From assembly GCF_030418165.1 (NCBI RefSeq), contig NZ_JAUHTQ010000011.1:1-64000 (forward strand): a stretch of 64,000 nucleotides of DNA, given 5' to 3'. Below the pieces are notes generated by a model. That model saw only the letters and a list, made by a program, of their open reading frames with translations. It searched no databases and was not told the DNA's origin. Position 1 is the first letter of the stretch. The number at the start of each line of letters is the position of its first letter. Position numbers and translations under genes: made by a program. The DNA is from Ureibacillus aquaedulcis. Its GTDB lineage: Bacteria > Bacillota > Bacilli > Bacillales_A > Planococcaceae. This document shows, piece after piece, positions 33,677 to 44,306 of the stretch.

Positions 33677-34783
33677 TCATTTATATGTTTTACTAGCTAC
33701 TGTATATTTACCAATGGTTTCTAGATCCGGGGTATAGCCTATACCAACTTCCTGGGGAACCGTGATATAGCCATCCTGGGCAATCACTTCCGGTGTAATA
33801 ATATCCTGTTCAAAATAATGGCTGGAGCCTGCTGTATCTCCAGGCATAACAAAGTTTGAAAGTGCCGTCAAAGCGATGTTATGCGCACGCCCGATTCCGG
33901 ACTCGAGCATACCGCCGCACCAAACAGGAATCCCCATTTTTTCACAGTAGTCATGAATTTTTTTTGCCTCTGAAATACCGCCGACACGACCAATTTTAAT
34001 ATTGATAACCCCGCAGCTTCCTAATTCGACCGCTTTTCTTGCATCCTCCAGCGACAGAATGCTTTCATCTAAACAAATCGGCGTCTTGATTTGTTTTTGT
34101 AACACGGCATGGTCAATAATATCATCAGATGCGAGGGGTTGCTCAATCATCATCAGGTTAAATTCATCCAACTGTTTGAGAGTCTGGATATCCTTCAAAG
34201 TATAAGCAGAATTTGCATCAGCCATCATTGGTACATCCGGGAAGTGCTTACGCAGAACGCGCATTACCTCTACATCCCAGCCTGGCTTGATTTTGAGTTT
34301 TATACGTTTATAACCATCCTTAACAGCGTTGTCGACAACCTCTATTTGTTTTTCAATCGTCTCCTGGATTCCCAGGCTTATCCCTACTTCAATTTTTTCT
34401 TTCATACCACCCATAGCCTGTGCCAAGGATTGATTTGATTGTTGAGCATAAATATCCCAAAGTGCCCCTTCGATTGCAGACTTGGCCATATTATTTTTTC
34501 GAATACCCTTAAATAACTCTAAAGCATCATTCGGGTGTTGTATCTCTTGATTTAAAATCAGTGGGATGAGGAAATCCTCCAGCATATGCCAGGTGGTTTT
34601 TAATGTTTCTTCTGTATACCATGGCGCCTCGAAGGCAACGGATTCCCCGAAGCCGATTGTCCCCTGCTCATCCCGCACTTCCAATACTAAAAATTCCTTG
34701 TTGTAAATAGTGCCAAAGCTTGTAGAGAAAGGGTTTTTAAGTTGCATTTTTAAATGGCGAATGGTAACTTCCTTTATTTTCAT
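33677..34783 (-). CDS. menC: o-Succinylbenzoate synthase / N-acylamino acid racemase (MenC type)
   Basis: A 368-residue enolase-superfamily enzyme. The catalytic K-x-K is in [11 protein letters not shown] near residue 160; metal ligands follow in [19 protein letters not shown] and ICLDESILS, and the second Lys is in [12 protein letters not shown]. It matches the OSBS/NSAR subgroup: menaquinone synthesis or racemisation of N-acyl amino acids. No other men genes are nearby, so the racemase role is equally possible. Tandem ATGs follow AAAGAGGATA; the second is used. A longer frame from 34810 lacks a better SD. Confidence 0.85.
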   Translation of the reverse strand: MKIKEVTIRHLKMQLKNPFSTSFGTIYNKEFLVLEVRDEQGTIGFGESVAFEAPWYTEETLKTTWHMLEDFLIPLILNQEIQHPNDALELFKGIRKNNMAKSAIEGALWDIYAQQSNQSLAQAMGGMKEKIEVGISLGIQETIEKQIEVVDNAVKDGYKRIKLKIKPGWDVEVMRVLRKHFPDVPMMADANSAYTLKDIQTLKQLDEFNLMMIEQPLASDDIIDHAVLQKQIKTPICLDESILSLEDARKAVELGSCGVINIKIGRVGGISEAKKIHDYCEKMGIPVWCGGMLESGIGRAHNIALTALSNFVMPGDTAGSSHYFEQDIITPEVIAQDGYITVPQEVGIGYTPDLETIGKYTVASKTYK

Positions 34784-35072
34784 CATTATCCTCTTTTCCT
34801 TCATGATCAATGGATTTGTTCACTTTTACGACCACATAGTAATAAATATACATCCTTTTTGCAGAATAAGTTGAGAAGTCGACTCTGTAGGCATAGGAAA
34901 AGTTAACTTATTCATTCTATAACGTTCTATTATAACAAGGTTCGTTAGATCAATAATCATTATGAACTCTCTATTGCTTATTTTAAAAATCTTGATTCCC
35001 GATAATAGAATGTTACAATTATAGGAAAGTTTTTGAATTTCTTCATAAATTGATCGTAAGGGGATGTACGAT

Positions 35073-36266
35073 TTGCAGAAACAACACATAGGGGTGCTTT
35101 TTGGGGGCGTATTGCTTTTAGTTGTTGCAATGGGGATCAGCCGGTTTGCATTTACGCCGATATTACCGTTTATGCGAATTGGGGAAGGGCTTTCCTTTGA
35201 GGAAGGCGGCTACTTAGCCTCCAGTAATTATATCGGTTATTTTGTGGGTGCCCTGGGTGCTGGTTTTATTTACCGGAACAAAAAGAACTTCTTGCTCTTA
35301 ACCGTTATACTGAATGTCTTTTCAATTTTCTTTATGGGACTGACACATTCATTTTTATTATGGGTGCTATTGCGATTCATTGCGGGTGCAACAAGCGGTT
35401 TTATTTTCGTATTAACATCCAGTATTATCATGGACTATTTAGCAGCCCATTTTCAGACAAGATTTTCGGGCTTTTTATTCTCCGGGATTGGGATAGGTAT
35501 TGCCATTTCCGGTTTGCTCGTACCTTTTTTAGAAGGAAGCTTCGGTTGGGAAGGCACTTGGTTGGGGCTTGGCATTTTATCCGCCCTATTACTTATGATT
35601 ACACTATTCCTTTGGAGAAATATCTCTATCCAGAATAGCGAAAAAGTTGAAAAATCAAAAGAAACGAAAATCCTGCAAGGCTTCATGCCTTGGTTGATCA
35701 TAGCCTATGGTTTAGAGGGCCTTGGCTATATTATTACCGGGACATTCTTGGTAGATATTATCTACAATATTGAGAGTTTAAGACCCTTTGCGAGTTTTAG
35801 TTGGGTCATCGCAGGAATCGCTGCCGCGCCAGCCGCACCGCTTTGGATGCTGTTCATTTCCAGATACTCTACTGTGAAAGTACTATCTATTGCTTATACC
35901 CTGCAAGTGATCGGCATTCTTTTGCCCGTCATTACACAGACATCTTGGAGTGTTCTTTTATCCGCCTTTTTATTTGGCTTTACCTTTGTTGGAATTGTTT
36001 CTCTATCAACCGCTTATGCACGAGAGCTATTTCCGAAACAAAGTGGAGTCGTGGTTTCCGCATTAACAACCGTCTATGCACTTGGTCAAATAATTGGACC
36101 TATATTGGCAAGCTCTGTTGAAGCATACTTTAATAGCTTTAAGGCGCCACTTTCCTTTGCAGGCTCCATTGTAACGCTTGCCCTTGCAATTTTGTTGGTA
36201 GGAAAATGGTATAGTACCCGTAAAGAGCTTTCCAAAGACATTGAGGTTTATCATCATTCTAGTTAG
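35073..36266 (+). CDS. YbfB/YjiJ family MFS transporter
   Basis: A 397-residue major facilitator with 12 TM segments. The segment AMGISRFAFTPILPFM near residue 20 is the signature of the YbfB/YjiJ branch, and TALGAGFIYR/FIAGATSGFIFVLTSSIIMDY follow. The start is set at the TTG 35073, 9 nt after AAGGGG; the ATG at 35064 directly abuts that SD. It is divergent from the MenC-like gene and ends at its own terminator. The substrate is unknown. Confidence 0.85.
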   Translation: MQKQHIGVLFGGVLLLVVAMGISRFAFTPILPFMRIGEGLSFEEGGYLASSNYIGYFVGALGAGFIYRNKKNFLLLTVILNVFSIFFMGLTHSFLLWVLLRFIAGATSGFIFVLTSSIIMDYLAAHFQTRFSGFLFSGIGIGIAISGLLVPFLEGSFGWEGTWLGLGILSALLLMITLFLWRNISIQNSEKVEKSKETKILQGFMPWLIIAYGLEGLGYIITGTFLVDIIYNIESLRPFASFSWVIAGIAAAPAAPLWMLFISRYSTVKVLSIAYTLQVIGILLPVITQTSWSVLLSAFLFGFTFVGIVSLSTAYARELFPKQSGVVVSALTTVYALGQIIGPILASSVEAYFNSFKAPLSFAGSIVTLALAILLVGKWYSTRKELSKDIEVYHHSS

Positions 36267-36278
36267 CTATTGCTTTAT

Positions 36279-36312
36279 GTAGTTTCCCTTTAAACAAGGG
36301 AAACTTTTTTTG
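36279..36312 (+). terminator. Terminator of the YbfB-type MFS gene
   Basis: GTTTCCCTT and AAGGGAAAC arms around TAAAC, then TTTTTTT. Confidence 0.92.
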
Positions 36313-36390
36313 TTTCCTGATTAAATTCCCTTTGACAAAATATCCTTCTTTTTCTCGAGACAATCTCCTAATATTTATTGGAAAGTAGAT

Positions 36391-36609
36391 TCAATCCTTA
36401 TCATTTATATTAGACTTCAGCACATTTTTTACTTTCATGGCTATATGTCCATTAACTAAATCTATTAACCGAATAATATGATACTGAAAGGAGGTGAATA
36501 AAGGTTTGTAATTGTTCTCCTCATCGTTTTTGCCAAGTTCATACTCCTCCTCCAAATAGGCAAGATGATGACTTAAATCTGGATGAATGGATACAAACCC
36601 TCTTATCAA
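36391..36609 (-). CDS. Hypothetical 72-residue frame, doubtful
   Basis: A frame with TTG start (IRGFVSIHPDLSHHLAYLEEEYELG...) without a visible SD. The composition is protein-like and acidic. It may be the remaining C-terminal part of a decayed gene, since the following 700 bp also look like gene remnants. No family recognised. Confidence 0.3.
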   Translation of the reverse strand: MIRGFVSIHPDLSHHLAYLEEEYELGKNDEENNYKPLFTSFQYHIIRLIDLVNGHIAMKVKNVLKSNINDKD

Positions 36610-36639
36610 TCTATTATTACTCTGATGTTTTTAGGAGAT

Positions 36640-37330
36640 GACACTTTGGCCGTGAAAAAGTGGAGCTTTAAAAAGAACTGGATAGCATGTTGGTAAACTT
36701 ACTCACCTGGTAGATTCAAGCCAACAACGACGGTTAATTCATTTCTTCCCCCTCTTATAAGAAAGCTCCATGGCATCCCGGAAATGTGTAAACAGCATCT
36801 CTTGCAAACATTGCTGATTTTATGGGAACCTCATAAGAGAATTATCAATTTGATGATGTAAGCAAATGCTTTGATCATAATGATACAGTTGAAAAAACAT
36901 GGGAACGACTCGATAGAAATCTAGCAATTCGGACATCAAAACGCTAAAAAAGAAAAATTATCATCTTATTAAATTCCGGCAGATGCGCGCATCATGATAA
37001 TTGCACAATTACTCTATCAGAGGCGGCGGAATCCGTATTCCATCCAATATCTCATAATCAGCAAAAAGAGTAGTTATCGAAAAGGCTTCGGGGATGTATA
37101 TTTCCTTTAGTATAAACAGGGATTTCTGAACCTAGATGCCTTATGTTTCAGAAATGGAATCTAATGATATGAAGGATTCCAATCGATTATTATTATCTAG
37201 TAATTGATCACAATAATAATGATGAAAACTCCTCCTTTCAGACATTATTAGCGATTGTGACTAAAAATAGTATTTTAGTTTTTACGAAGACTTTTCGTAA
37301 ATATGGTGTACCCGTTATTGAGTAGCACCC
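36640..37330 (+). pseudogene. Degenerate coding-like region
   Basis: Two short protein-like stretches lie in frames with no starts. At 36837-36947 is a 36-codon stretch containing FDDVSKCFDHNDTVEKTWE and ending in a stop. At 37173-37325 is a stretch containing YYYLVIDHNNNDENSSF and VFTKTFRKYGVPVIE before a stop. Between and around them stops are frequent. I read this as remains of one or more genes; I cannot name the family. Confidence 0.35.
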
Positions 37331-37390
37331 AACTCAGGTTAGAACAGTAATTTCTTCCACAAACCCATTTTATACAACCTATTTAATGTC

Positions 37391-37423
37391 TATTAGTTCG
37401 CAACTAATAGGCATCTTTTTTTT
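37391..37423 (+). terminator. Rightward terminator-like hairpin
   Basis: TATTAGTT-cgc-AACTAATA is followed by GGCATC and a T8 tract, downstream of the degenerate region. It suggests that a plus-strand gene once ended here. Confidence 0.6.
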
Positions 37424-37488
37424 GAGGTTTTAAAACCTAACCACAACGTATCTCTCCATAATTTCCAATACGGTCTTTCAGCGAATAA

Positions 37489-37527
37489 AAAAGGTGAGGG
37501 GAAATTGAATTTCCCTTCACCTCTTTT
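37489..37527 (-). terminator. Terminator of the MMPL exporter gene
   Basis: AAAGGTGA-GGGAAAT and ATTTCCC-TCACCTCTTTT arms directly downstream of the stop at 37532; on the minus strand a T-rich run follows. Confidence 0.88.
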
Positions 37528-37531
37528 AAAG

Positions 37532-40500
37532 CTATTCTTTTTTCTTTGCGAAGACGTTTTTCATTTTTTCTGTCAACCCCATTACTGCTGGCATGAAGAC
37601 CGGCAGCATGATAAAGCTTAATAATACGAGACCGACTAATACTAAAATCGCCACTTGCATTAAAGTAACAATCCCGGAAGGAATTAATGCAGCGAATGTA
37701 CCACCCAAGATTAAGGCCGCAGACAAGACAACCCCACCAATGTGTTTGGCTGCATCAATGATTGCCACACTTCCTTGTTCCTTCACCTCATGATAACGCA
37801 TCATTAAGAAGATACTATAATCCACCCCTAATGTAACAATCATGATGAAACTAAAGAATGGAACGTTCCAGCTTAAAATACTTTGCCCCAGTAATGCCTC
37901 ACTCAATAATTCAGAAAGTCCGAGTGATGTATAGTAAGCCAGAATTAGCGATGCAATTATAATAATCGGCTGCCAAATCGAACGTGTAATGACGACTAAT
38001 ACCAGTGCAATACCAACCATCATGATAACGATTGTGCGTGTAAAGTCATCACTGGAAATTTGCTGTAAGTCCACATTGGCGACCGACTTGCCGCCTAAGG
38101 CAATTTCAGCATCACTAAGACTTGAGTTTTTGGCAGTTGCATTGATTTGTTCATCGATATCTTCGATGATTGACATTGCTTCTTTTGAATATGGATTTAC
38201 GTCTAAAATAATCGTCATTTTTGACATTGTGCGATCATTGGACATGTACATATTCAAGCTTTCTTCAAATTCGCCACCGTCCAGAGCTTCCTGTGGTATA
38301 TAGAAAACGCTATTTGCATCCGAGGTACTTACTTCCCCAAGATAATCTTGGGCATCTAATAGGCCATCACTGATTTCGGTCAAGCCTTCAGTGCTTTGAG
38401 CTAAACCGTCTTGCAGTTGCGTCATCTTATCTTGAAGTGTTGCCAAGCCCTCTTGCAATTGTTTTTGACCATCATTCACGGTTGATAACCCTGATTCGAG
38501 TTCCCCCGTTTTTGAACTAATTTGATTTACTCCTGTTTGACCTGAGTCAAGGCCTGTCGCAAATGTACCCGCTCCAGTTTGCAGTTGTCCTACCCCAGTT
38601 TCAACCTGCTGCAAGCCATTAGTGATTTGAGAAAAAGATGCATTTGCTTCTTGTAGTGATGTAACAGCTACATCGTACTGTGGAGTCAGTTCTTGCAATC
38701 TTGCTGATAATTGTGATAGTTGTTCTTGAGCCGATTTCGCGGTACCAATAACTGTTTGAACATTTTCATCTGTTGCAAGCTCCGGGTTTGATTGGACTAA
38801 GGCATTCATGGATTGTTCAATTGCTGCATAGCCTTGGGAGCTACTTTCAATACCGCTTTCTACAGTAGTAAACAACTCGCTAAATGCACTAAAGCCATTT
38901 TCAATTTCCCCATACCCTTCTTGTAACCGGGAAGCCCCATCACTTAAATCGCCGATGCTTTGTTTTAAAGCACTTAAACCATCTTCTAATTCGGCTGCAC
39001 CATTCGCCCCATCTTCAAAGCCTTGGGCTACTTGATTTAAGGCATCACCTAACTGGCCGACACCCTGCTCCATTGCAGCTGTGCCATCAATTAGTTGTTG
39101 GACACTATCAAAGCTGTTTTCATCTACTTCACCAAGTTTGTTTTCCGCTTCAGAAAGGCCATTATTAATCGTTCCCAGCCCTTCCTGTGCAGAACCAAGA
39201 CCCTCATTTAATGTATTCGTTTGATCTTGGATATATAAATCCTGTATTTTTTCCCCAGCTGGACGTGTAACTGATAAGACTTGGGAGACACCATCCACGT
39301 TCGAAATAACATCTGTCAGTTCGTCTATATCCTGCAGCCCTTGTTGAGTAGCAAGTGAGTCACCTGCTTTTATGACCAGTGTTGTTGGTGATGAGAACCC
39401 CGATGGAAAATGACCTTCAATGACATTGATGGCTTGCTTCGATTCATATTCATCACTAATTTCGACTAAGTCGTTATAATTCAGCTCGCCGGTATATTTG
39501 ATAATGAATGGTACAGAAAGTACAGCTACTAAAACCAGTGCGACAATTGGTCTAAAGAAGGAATGCTTCGATAAGAATAACCATATTTTATTTTCACTAT
39601 GGCCATTAATTGATTTGGCCGGCCAGAACATCTTGATGCCAAATACAGCCATAAAGAACGGATTTAGTGTAAGCAATACTAGCAATAAAACTGCTACCCC
39701 GATCGCAACAGCTGATGTAGCTTGATATAATTTAAATTCTGCCAAGTACAATACGATAAATCCGATAAATACCGCAATTCCGCTATAAATAACTGTTTTA
39801 CCCGCCGTTTTATAAGTCTCTGTAATAGCTTTTAATATATGTCCGCCTTTACCGAGCTCTTCTTTAAAACGTGTGTAAAGAAGAATATTGTAATCTGTTC
39901 CTATCCCGAACAAAATAACGATCAAAAAGACTTGCGTAAAATTTGAGAATGGGAAGTTAAACTTATCAACAAGTTGAGTAACAATCCCAAGAGAAACAAT
40001 ATAAGATACGCCCACCGTAATAAGTGAAATCAAAGGAACCACAGGTGAACGGAATACCAAGATCAATACGACCAAAATGAAAACAATCGCAATGACCTCT
40101 GTTTTCTTAATTCCTGCTTGTGAGGACTTCGCAAAATCATCCATGACAATGTCTGTCCCAGTATAGTAAGAATCAACTGAATCTAATTCAGTTATTTCAC
40201 GTAAGCCTTGGGCAGCTTCTTCAACTGTTCCTTGCTTTTTGTCAACGGAAATTTGGGTCAAAATCGTTGTTCCGTCTTCGGAAACCAGTTGCTTCTCAGC
40301 CTCTTCACTATCTTCGGGAGCAAGCATATCCGTTATTCCCAGCTCATCACGATGAGTTTTTAAGTTTTGGATAGCCCCTTCAACCTCTTTTAGCTGAGTC
40401 TCATTTAACGCTTCATCACTGCCACTTGTAAACACCGCTATAAATTCATAGGTGTCTGTTCCTTCATCTGCCATCTCTGTCAACAACTCGGAGGCAACTT

Positions 40501-40642
40501 TACTTTGCGTATAGGATGGAATGTCCGTTTGACCTTTTTCACGTACGAGTGTATCTAAATTTGGCATCGTGACAATCATTACCACTGAAATAATTACCCA
40601 TACTACAAACGATACCGTACGCATATTCAGCCAATTTTTCAA
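37532..40642 (-). CDS. MMPL/RND-type exporter with YhgE-like coiled-coil loop
   Basis: A 1036-residue membrane protein. It has two MMPL/SSD membrane blocks, at about residues 160-370 and 835-1020, each with five or six TM segments (FGIGTDYNILLYTRFKEE and LGVDYSIFLMMRYHEV are the paired signatures), plus one N-terminal TM. Between them, residues about 450-760 form heptad- or XXL-like repeats (LGSAQEGLGTINNGLSEA, LQDGLAQSTEGLTEISDGL), a long extracellular helical rod as in YdgH and YhgE-type proteins. It likely exports lipids or hydrophobic drugs. The TTG start follows AGAAAGGTGATCGATT. It is divergent from a TetR gene that probably represses it. Confidence 0.88.
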   Translation of the reverse strand: MKNWLNMRTVSFVVWVIISVVMIVTMPNLDTLVREKGQTDIPSYTQSKVASELLTEMADEGTDTYEFIAVFTSGSDEALNETQLKEVEGAIQNLKTHRDELGITDMLAPEDSEEAEKQLVSEDGTTILTQISVDKKQGTVEEAAQGLREITELDSVDSYYTGTDIVMDDFAKSSQAGIKKTEVIAIVFILVVLILVFRSPVVPLISLITVGVSYIVSLGIVTQLVDKFNFPFSNFTQVFLIVILFGIGTDYNILLYTRFKEELGKGGHILKAITETYKTAGKTVIYSGIAVFIGFIVLYLAEFKLYQATSAVAIGVAVLLLVLLTLNPFFMAVFGIKMFWPAKSINGHSENKIWLFLSKHSFFRPIVALVLVAVLSVPFIIKYTGELNYNDLVEISDEYESKQAINVIEGHFPSGFSSPTTLVIKAGDSLATQQGLQDIDELTDVISNVDGVSQVLSVTRPAGEKIQDLYIQDQTNTLNEGLGSAQEGLGTINNGLSEAENKLGEVDENSFDSVQQLIDGTAAMEQGVGQLGDALNQVAQGFEDGANGAAELEDGLSALKQSIGDLSDGASRLQEGYGEIENGFSAFSELFTTVESGIESSSQGYAAIEQSMNALVQSNPELATDENVQTVIGTAKSAQEQLSQLSARLQELTPQYDVAVTSLQEANASFSQITNGLQQVETGVGQLQTGAGTFATGLDSGQTGVNQISSKTGELESGLSTVNDGQKQLQEGLATLQDKMTQLQDGLAQSTEGLTEISDGLLDAQDYLGEVSTSDANSVFYIPQEALDGGEFEESLNMYMSNDRTMSKMTIILDVNPYSKEAMSIIEDIDEQINATAKNSSLSDAEIALGGKSVANVDLQQISSDDFTRTIVIMMVGIALVLVVITRSIWQPIIIIASLILAYYTSLGLSELLSEALLGQSILSWNVPFFSFIMIVTLGVDYSIFLMMRYHEVKEQGSVAIIDAAKHIGGVVLSAALILGGTFAALIPSGIVTLMQVAILVLVGLVLLSFIMLPVFMPAVMGLTEKMKNVFAKKKE

Positions 40643-40795
40643 AATCGATCACCTTTCTTTTATTAATTCGTTTAGTTTCACCAAAACTTCTTATTGGGAA
40701 ACAGCCTATTAATACACTAACATGATAAAAAAGTTTAAAATATAGACAATGAGGGTCCAATTGTTTAAAAAATCTAATCTAATCAGGGGGGAACT

Positions 40796-41362
40796 ATGAA
40801 GCATAGTGATGAAACAAAAAGAATACTTTCCGTTTCCTTGAAGGAGCTAATGAAAAATAAGCCTCTCGATAAGATTTCCATTCGTGAGTTGACTGAAAAT
40901 GCGAATGTGAACCGCCAAACCTTTTACTACCATTTCGAAGATATTTACGATTTGCTCAAGTGGACTTTCCAGCAGGAAACAATTCAATTGCTGGATGTAC
41001 ATGAGGATGCACTTGTTTGGAAAGAAGGCCTGCTTGAGCTTTTTAAATATTTGGAGGCCAATAAGGAATTTTGTTTATCTGCATTACAATCTTTAGGTCG
41101 GGGTCATTTAAAACGATTTTTCTATTCCGATATTTCGGCAATTTTTGGTAGAGTCATTAAATCACTTTGTGAGGAATTGAATGCCAGTGAGGAGCATAAT
41201 GCATTTCTAACTCATTTCTACACATTGTCCTTGGCTGGTCTTGTCGAGAGTTGGCTCTTAGGGGAAATGGACCAAACACCTGAGGAAATTATTGAAATGA
41301 TCGATACGATTATACAAGATCAGATACGTGGGGCAGAGCATCGGCTTAAGGGGATAGGTTAA
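40796..41362 (+). CDS. TetR/AcrR family regulator
   Basis: A 188-residue regulator with the helix-turn-helix KPLDKISIRELTENANVNRQTFYYHFEDIYDLL (residues about 20-55). The family with C-terminal LAGLVESWLLGEMDQTPEEII (TetR_C_7 / DhaS-like) fits. The ATG follows GGGGGGAACT. The 153-bp divergent region shared with the MMPL exporter makes that exporter the likely target. Confidence 0.88.
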   Translation: MKHSDETKRILSVSLKELMKNKPLDKISIRELTENANVNRQTFYYHFEDIYDLLKWTFQQETIQLLDVHEDALVWKEGLLELFKYLEANKEFCLSALQSLGRGHLKRFFYSDISAIFGRVIKSLCEELNASEEHNAFLTHFYTLSLAGLVESWLLGEMDQTPEEIIEMIDTIIQDQIRGAEHRLKGIG

Positions 41363-41462
41363 CCCCCCTCGGTAAGTATATTTTATTATCAGCCTGATAT
41401 TTATTGTCCGCGACGCCAAAATTACCAAGAGTTCAAACTATCATCAGCATTTCTTACAGTAA

Positions 41463-41506
41463 AAAATAGCATCCCCTTCTTATAAAGAAGTGATGCTACT
41501 TTTTTT
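41463..41506. terminator. Bidirectional terminator between tetR and rpoN
   Basis: TAGCATC-TTCTT and AAGAA-GATGCTA arms with A- and T-rich flanks on both sides. Confidence 0.85.
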
Positions 41507-42830
41507 GTGCCCGTTTTGTAGATTGGGGAATGCAGAGCTCTTCCCTATACTTCGCGACGGTGCGTCTTGCAATTGGAATCCCTTCTGCCAACAGGAAATT
41601 CGCTATTTTCTGATCGGACAACGGCTTTTTTATGTCTTCCCTTTCGACAATTGACTTTATTTTTTCTTTAATAAACAATGGTGACTCCACTTCACCACTT
41701 TGCATCTTCACTCCACGAATAAAAAAGGCTTTCAATGCAAATACCCCTTTTGGTGTGCGGATGTATTTATTGCTGATTGTGCGGCTAACGGTGGATTCGT
41801 GAAGACCCACAACATCCGCAATTTCCTTTAACCGAAGAGGAACTAAGGCCTTGTTCCCCTTTTGTAAAAAGGCTGTTTGTTTTTGTAGAATACTTTCTGT
41901 TACCTTATACAATGTTTCGTGACGCTGCTCTATCCCCCGCATCAGAAGTAAAGCATCTGAAAGTTTTGTTTTTAAGTATGTCTTCGTTTGCACGCAAGCC
42001 TCTGTTAGAAGCAACTCTTCATAATATGCATTAATCGAAATTTGAGGCAAATTCGCATTATTTATCTGTATGACAAACTCCCCATTAAATTCTTCCACAA
42101 TGAGATCCGGAACAATATATTCTTGTTTCCCGGATTGGACTTCCATTAGCGGACGTGGATTCAACTGCTTAATATATGAAAATGCCTCTTCTACTTCTGC
42201 TTTTGCAACTTCATATAGATTAGCAACTAACTGAAAATTTCCGTCAGCTAAATCCTCCAGATGTTTTTGGATAAGTATCTCGGTAAGTTTAGGAGCATTG
42301 CCACAGCGCACCACTTGCAAAGACAAACACTCTCTTAAACTACGTGCACCTATACCAGCAGGTTCAAAGCTTTGCAGTAAAGAAATAAGCTCCTCACATT
42401 TTTCAACCGACACACAGAATCGTTCGGCTGTTTCCTCAATTTCACAGTCCAAATAACCTAAGTCATTTAAATTTCGAATCAAATACAGGACAATTTCTCT
42501 TTCCCTTTTCGTTATACTTCTTTGAACCGCTAACTGCTCCATTAAATAGGTTTCCATTGATTTCTCTTGCTGTGGCACATTCAGCAATGGGTCAAAAAAC
42601 TCATCTTTTACAAAACTTGCAGCTCCTGAATTCGGTACCCGTGCCATCTCGAGTAAATGCTCCCTATTATGTTCCTTCAGTTCAATTAACGGATTAGCAT
42701 TGGCTTCTTCCTTAATGAAATGTTCAAGCTCCTCAGAGGAATATTTTAGAATCTCCAATGACTGCTTTACCTGAGGGGTTAAGGAAAGCTTGTTTTCAAG
42801 CTTTTGCACAAAGTGTAAAGAAGTCTCCAC
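41496..42830 (-). CDS. rpoN: RNA polymerase sigma-54 factor (SigL/RpoN)
   Basis: A 444-residue sigma-54. Region I is the Gln/Leu-rich N terminus (KLSLTPQVKQSLEILKYSSEEL); the core-binding region follows (about 80-250). A helix-turn-helix (LKEIADVVGLHESTVSRTISNKY) lies near residue 330, and the RpoN box appears as ARRTVAKYREEL close to the C terminus. Sigma-54 recognises -24/-12 promoters and needs an AAA+ activator. It is encoded 18 bp downstream of the RocR-like activator, so factor and activator are probably co-transcribed, and a -24/-12 site occurs on the other side of the activator. The GTG start follows GGGAGGATTCTG. Confidence 0.95.
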   Translation of the reverse strand: METSLHFVQKLENKLSLTPQVKQSLEILKYSSEELEHFIKEEANANPLIELKEHNREHLLEMARVPNSGAASFVKDEFFDPLLNVPQQEKSMETYLMEQLAVQRSITKREREIVLYLIRNLNDLGYLDCEIEETAERFCVSVEKCEELISLLQSFEPAGIGARSLRECLSLQVVRCGNAPKLTEILIQKHLEDLADGNFQLVANLYEVAKAEVEEAFSYIKQLNPRPLMEVQSGKQEYIVPDLIVEEFNGEFVIQINNANLPQISINAYYEELLLTEACVQTKTYLKTKLSDALLLMRGIEQRHETLYKVTESILQKQTAFLQKGNKALVPLRLKEIADVVGLHESTVSRTISNKYIRTPKGVFALKAFFIRGVKMQSGEVESPLFIKEKIKSIVEREDIKKPLSDQKIANFLLAEGIPIARRTVAKYREELCIPQSTKRAQKK

Positions 42831-42848
42831 CAGAATCCTCCCCTTCCA

Positions 42849-44243
42849 TTAATTTTTCGAAACTCGTATATTTAAACGCTTCATCCGATATTGCAGGCTT
42901 TGCCTGCTTATCCCTAATGCCAACGCCGTATTGGTAATATGATACTGATGAGCTTTTAGGTATTCCTCGATCGTTTGCTTTTCAAATAAGGCTAATTGTT
43001 CAGTTAAGTTCGTGCCATCTTTATTTTTCGGTGTTTCAATTTTTGGTTGGGTTGGCATAGGTCTCGCCATTTCACTTTTACGGTACTGATAAGGTAAGTG
43101 ATTAAACTCAATCACTTGTTCATGATTTACCAAATTCATGGACGCTTCAATGACATGCTCCAGTTCGCGAACATTCCCAGGCCAGCTTTGAGATTCGAAA
43201 AATTGAAGTACTTCCTCTGATACAGACATAACATTTAACTTGAATAACTCATTATATTTTTTTATGAATTCTTCTATGAGGACCGGGATATCCCCATTAC
43301 GTTCCCTTAACGGCGGAATAAATAAGGTTACCACTGCTAAACGGTAATATAAATCTTTTCTTAGGTGATTATTCGCAATCGCATCAATTGGATCTTCGTT
43401 GATTGTTGCAATCACTCGAACATCAATCGAGATTTCTTTGGAGCCTCCGATTCTGCGTACCTTTCGCTCTTGCAATACGCGCAGTAGTTTTGCTTGCAAG
43501 GCAATATTTAGGGAGTTCAATTCATCCAGCAATAACGTGCCACCCTGTGCTTGCTCAAATAATCCCGGACTGTCAATCGCACCGGTGAATGCACCTTTTG
43601 TCGTGCCAAATAGAATTCCCTCAATCAATGTATCTGGCAATGCGGCACAGTTTTGTGTGATAAAAGGAGCTCCTGAACGTTCACTTTCTGCATGAATGCT
43701 TTGTGCAAACAATTCTTTCCCTGTACCGGTTTCACCGATTATCAAGACATTGGAATTGGTTCGTGTTGCACGTTTCGCTAAATCTATTACCTCTTTTATC
43801 TCACTGCTTTTTCCTATAATATGATGGAACGTAAAGTCTGTTTTCGTTTGTCTAAGGTTTTGGCGCATCAATCGTTCCATCCTTGTAACGTCTGTTGCGA
43901 TTTCTACAGCTGCATAAATCTTCCCATCAACCGTTAACGGAAATGTATTATTAATGGTCGTTATTTCTACACCGCGATTATTAAAATAGGTTTGTTTGAC
44001 ATTGACGATTTCCTCGCCTTGCTGCAATGATTTTAATAGTGTACTGCTTTGGTTTTCCTGAAATTGAAAGACATCCCGGACATCTTTGTGCAGAACATCT
44101 TCTTTCTCCATTACTTCCATTTCACGCATTTTTTTATTGTAGATAATGGTTTTCCCATCACGATTAACAGCATGAATTCCAACACCGACACGCTCGATAA
44201 TTTCTTCATATAATTCTTTCATAACTTTCTTACCGTGATTCAA
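42849..44243 (-). CDS. rocR: RocR-like sigma-54 activator (PAS-AAA-Fis HTH)
   Basis: A 464-residue enhancer-binding protein. A PAS-type sensor covers about residues 8-125 (GVGIHAVNRDGKTIIYNKKM). The AAA+ domain (about 145-370) shows Walker A GETGTGKE, the sigma-54 contact motif GAFTGA and Walker B TLLLDEL. A Fis-type helix-turn-helix ends the protein (NTALALGISRQSLQYRMKRL). RocR activates arginine/ornithine catabolic genes in response to ornithine or citrulline. The divergent rocD gene with a -24/-12 promoter makes this assignment strong. The TTG start follows GAGGTGATGAAAA. Confidence 0.9.
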   Translation of the reverse strand: MNHGKKVMKELYEEIIERVGVGIHAVNRDGKTIIYNKKMREMEVMEKEDVLHKDVRDVFQFQENQSSTLLKSLQQGEEIVNVKQTYFNNRGVEITTINNTFPLTVDGKIYAAVEIATDVTRMERLMRQNLRQTKTDFTFHHIIGKSSEIKEVIDLAKRATRTNSNVLIIGETGTGKELFAQSIHAESERSGAPFITQNCAALPDTLIEGILFGTTKGAFTGAIDSPGLFEQAQGGTLLLDELNSLNIALQAKLLRVLQERKVRRIGGSKEISIDVRVIATINEDPIDAIANNHLRKDLYYRLAVVTLFIPPLRERNGDIPVLIEEFIKKYNELFKLNVMSVSEEVLQFFESQSWPGNVRELEHVIEASMNLVNHEQVIEFNHLPYQYRKSEMARPMPTQPKIETPKNKDGTNLTEQLALFEKQTIEEYLKAHQYHITNTALALGISRQSLQYRMKRLNIRVSKN

Positions 44244-44306
44244 TTTTCATCACCTCATTCCTATCATACTGTAAAAATATTTTGCTAAAAAGATGGAATT
44301 GCTATA

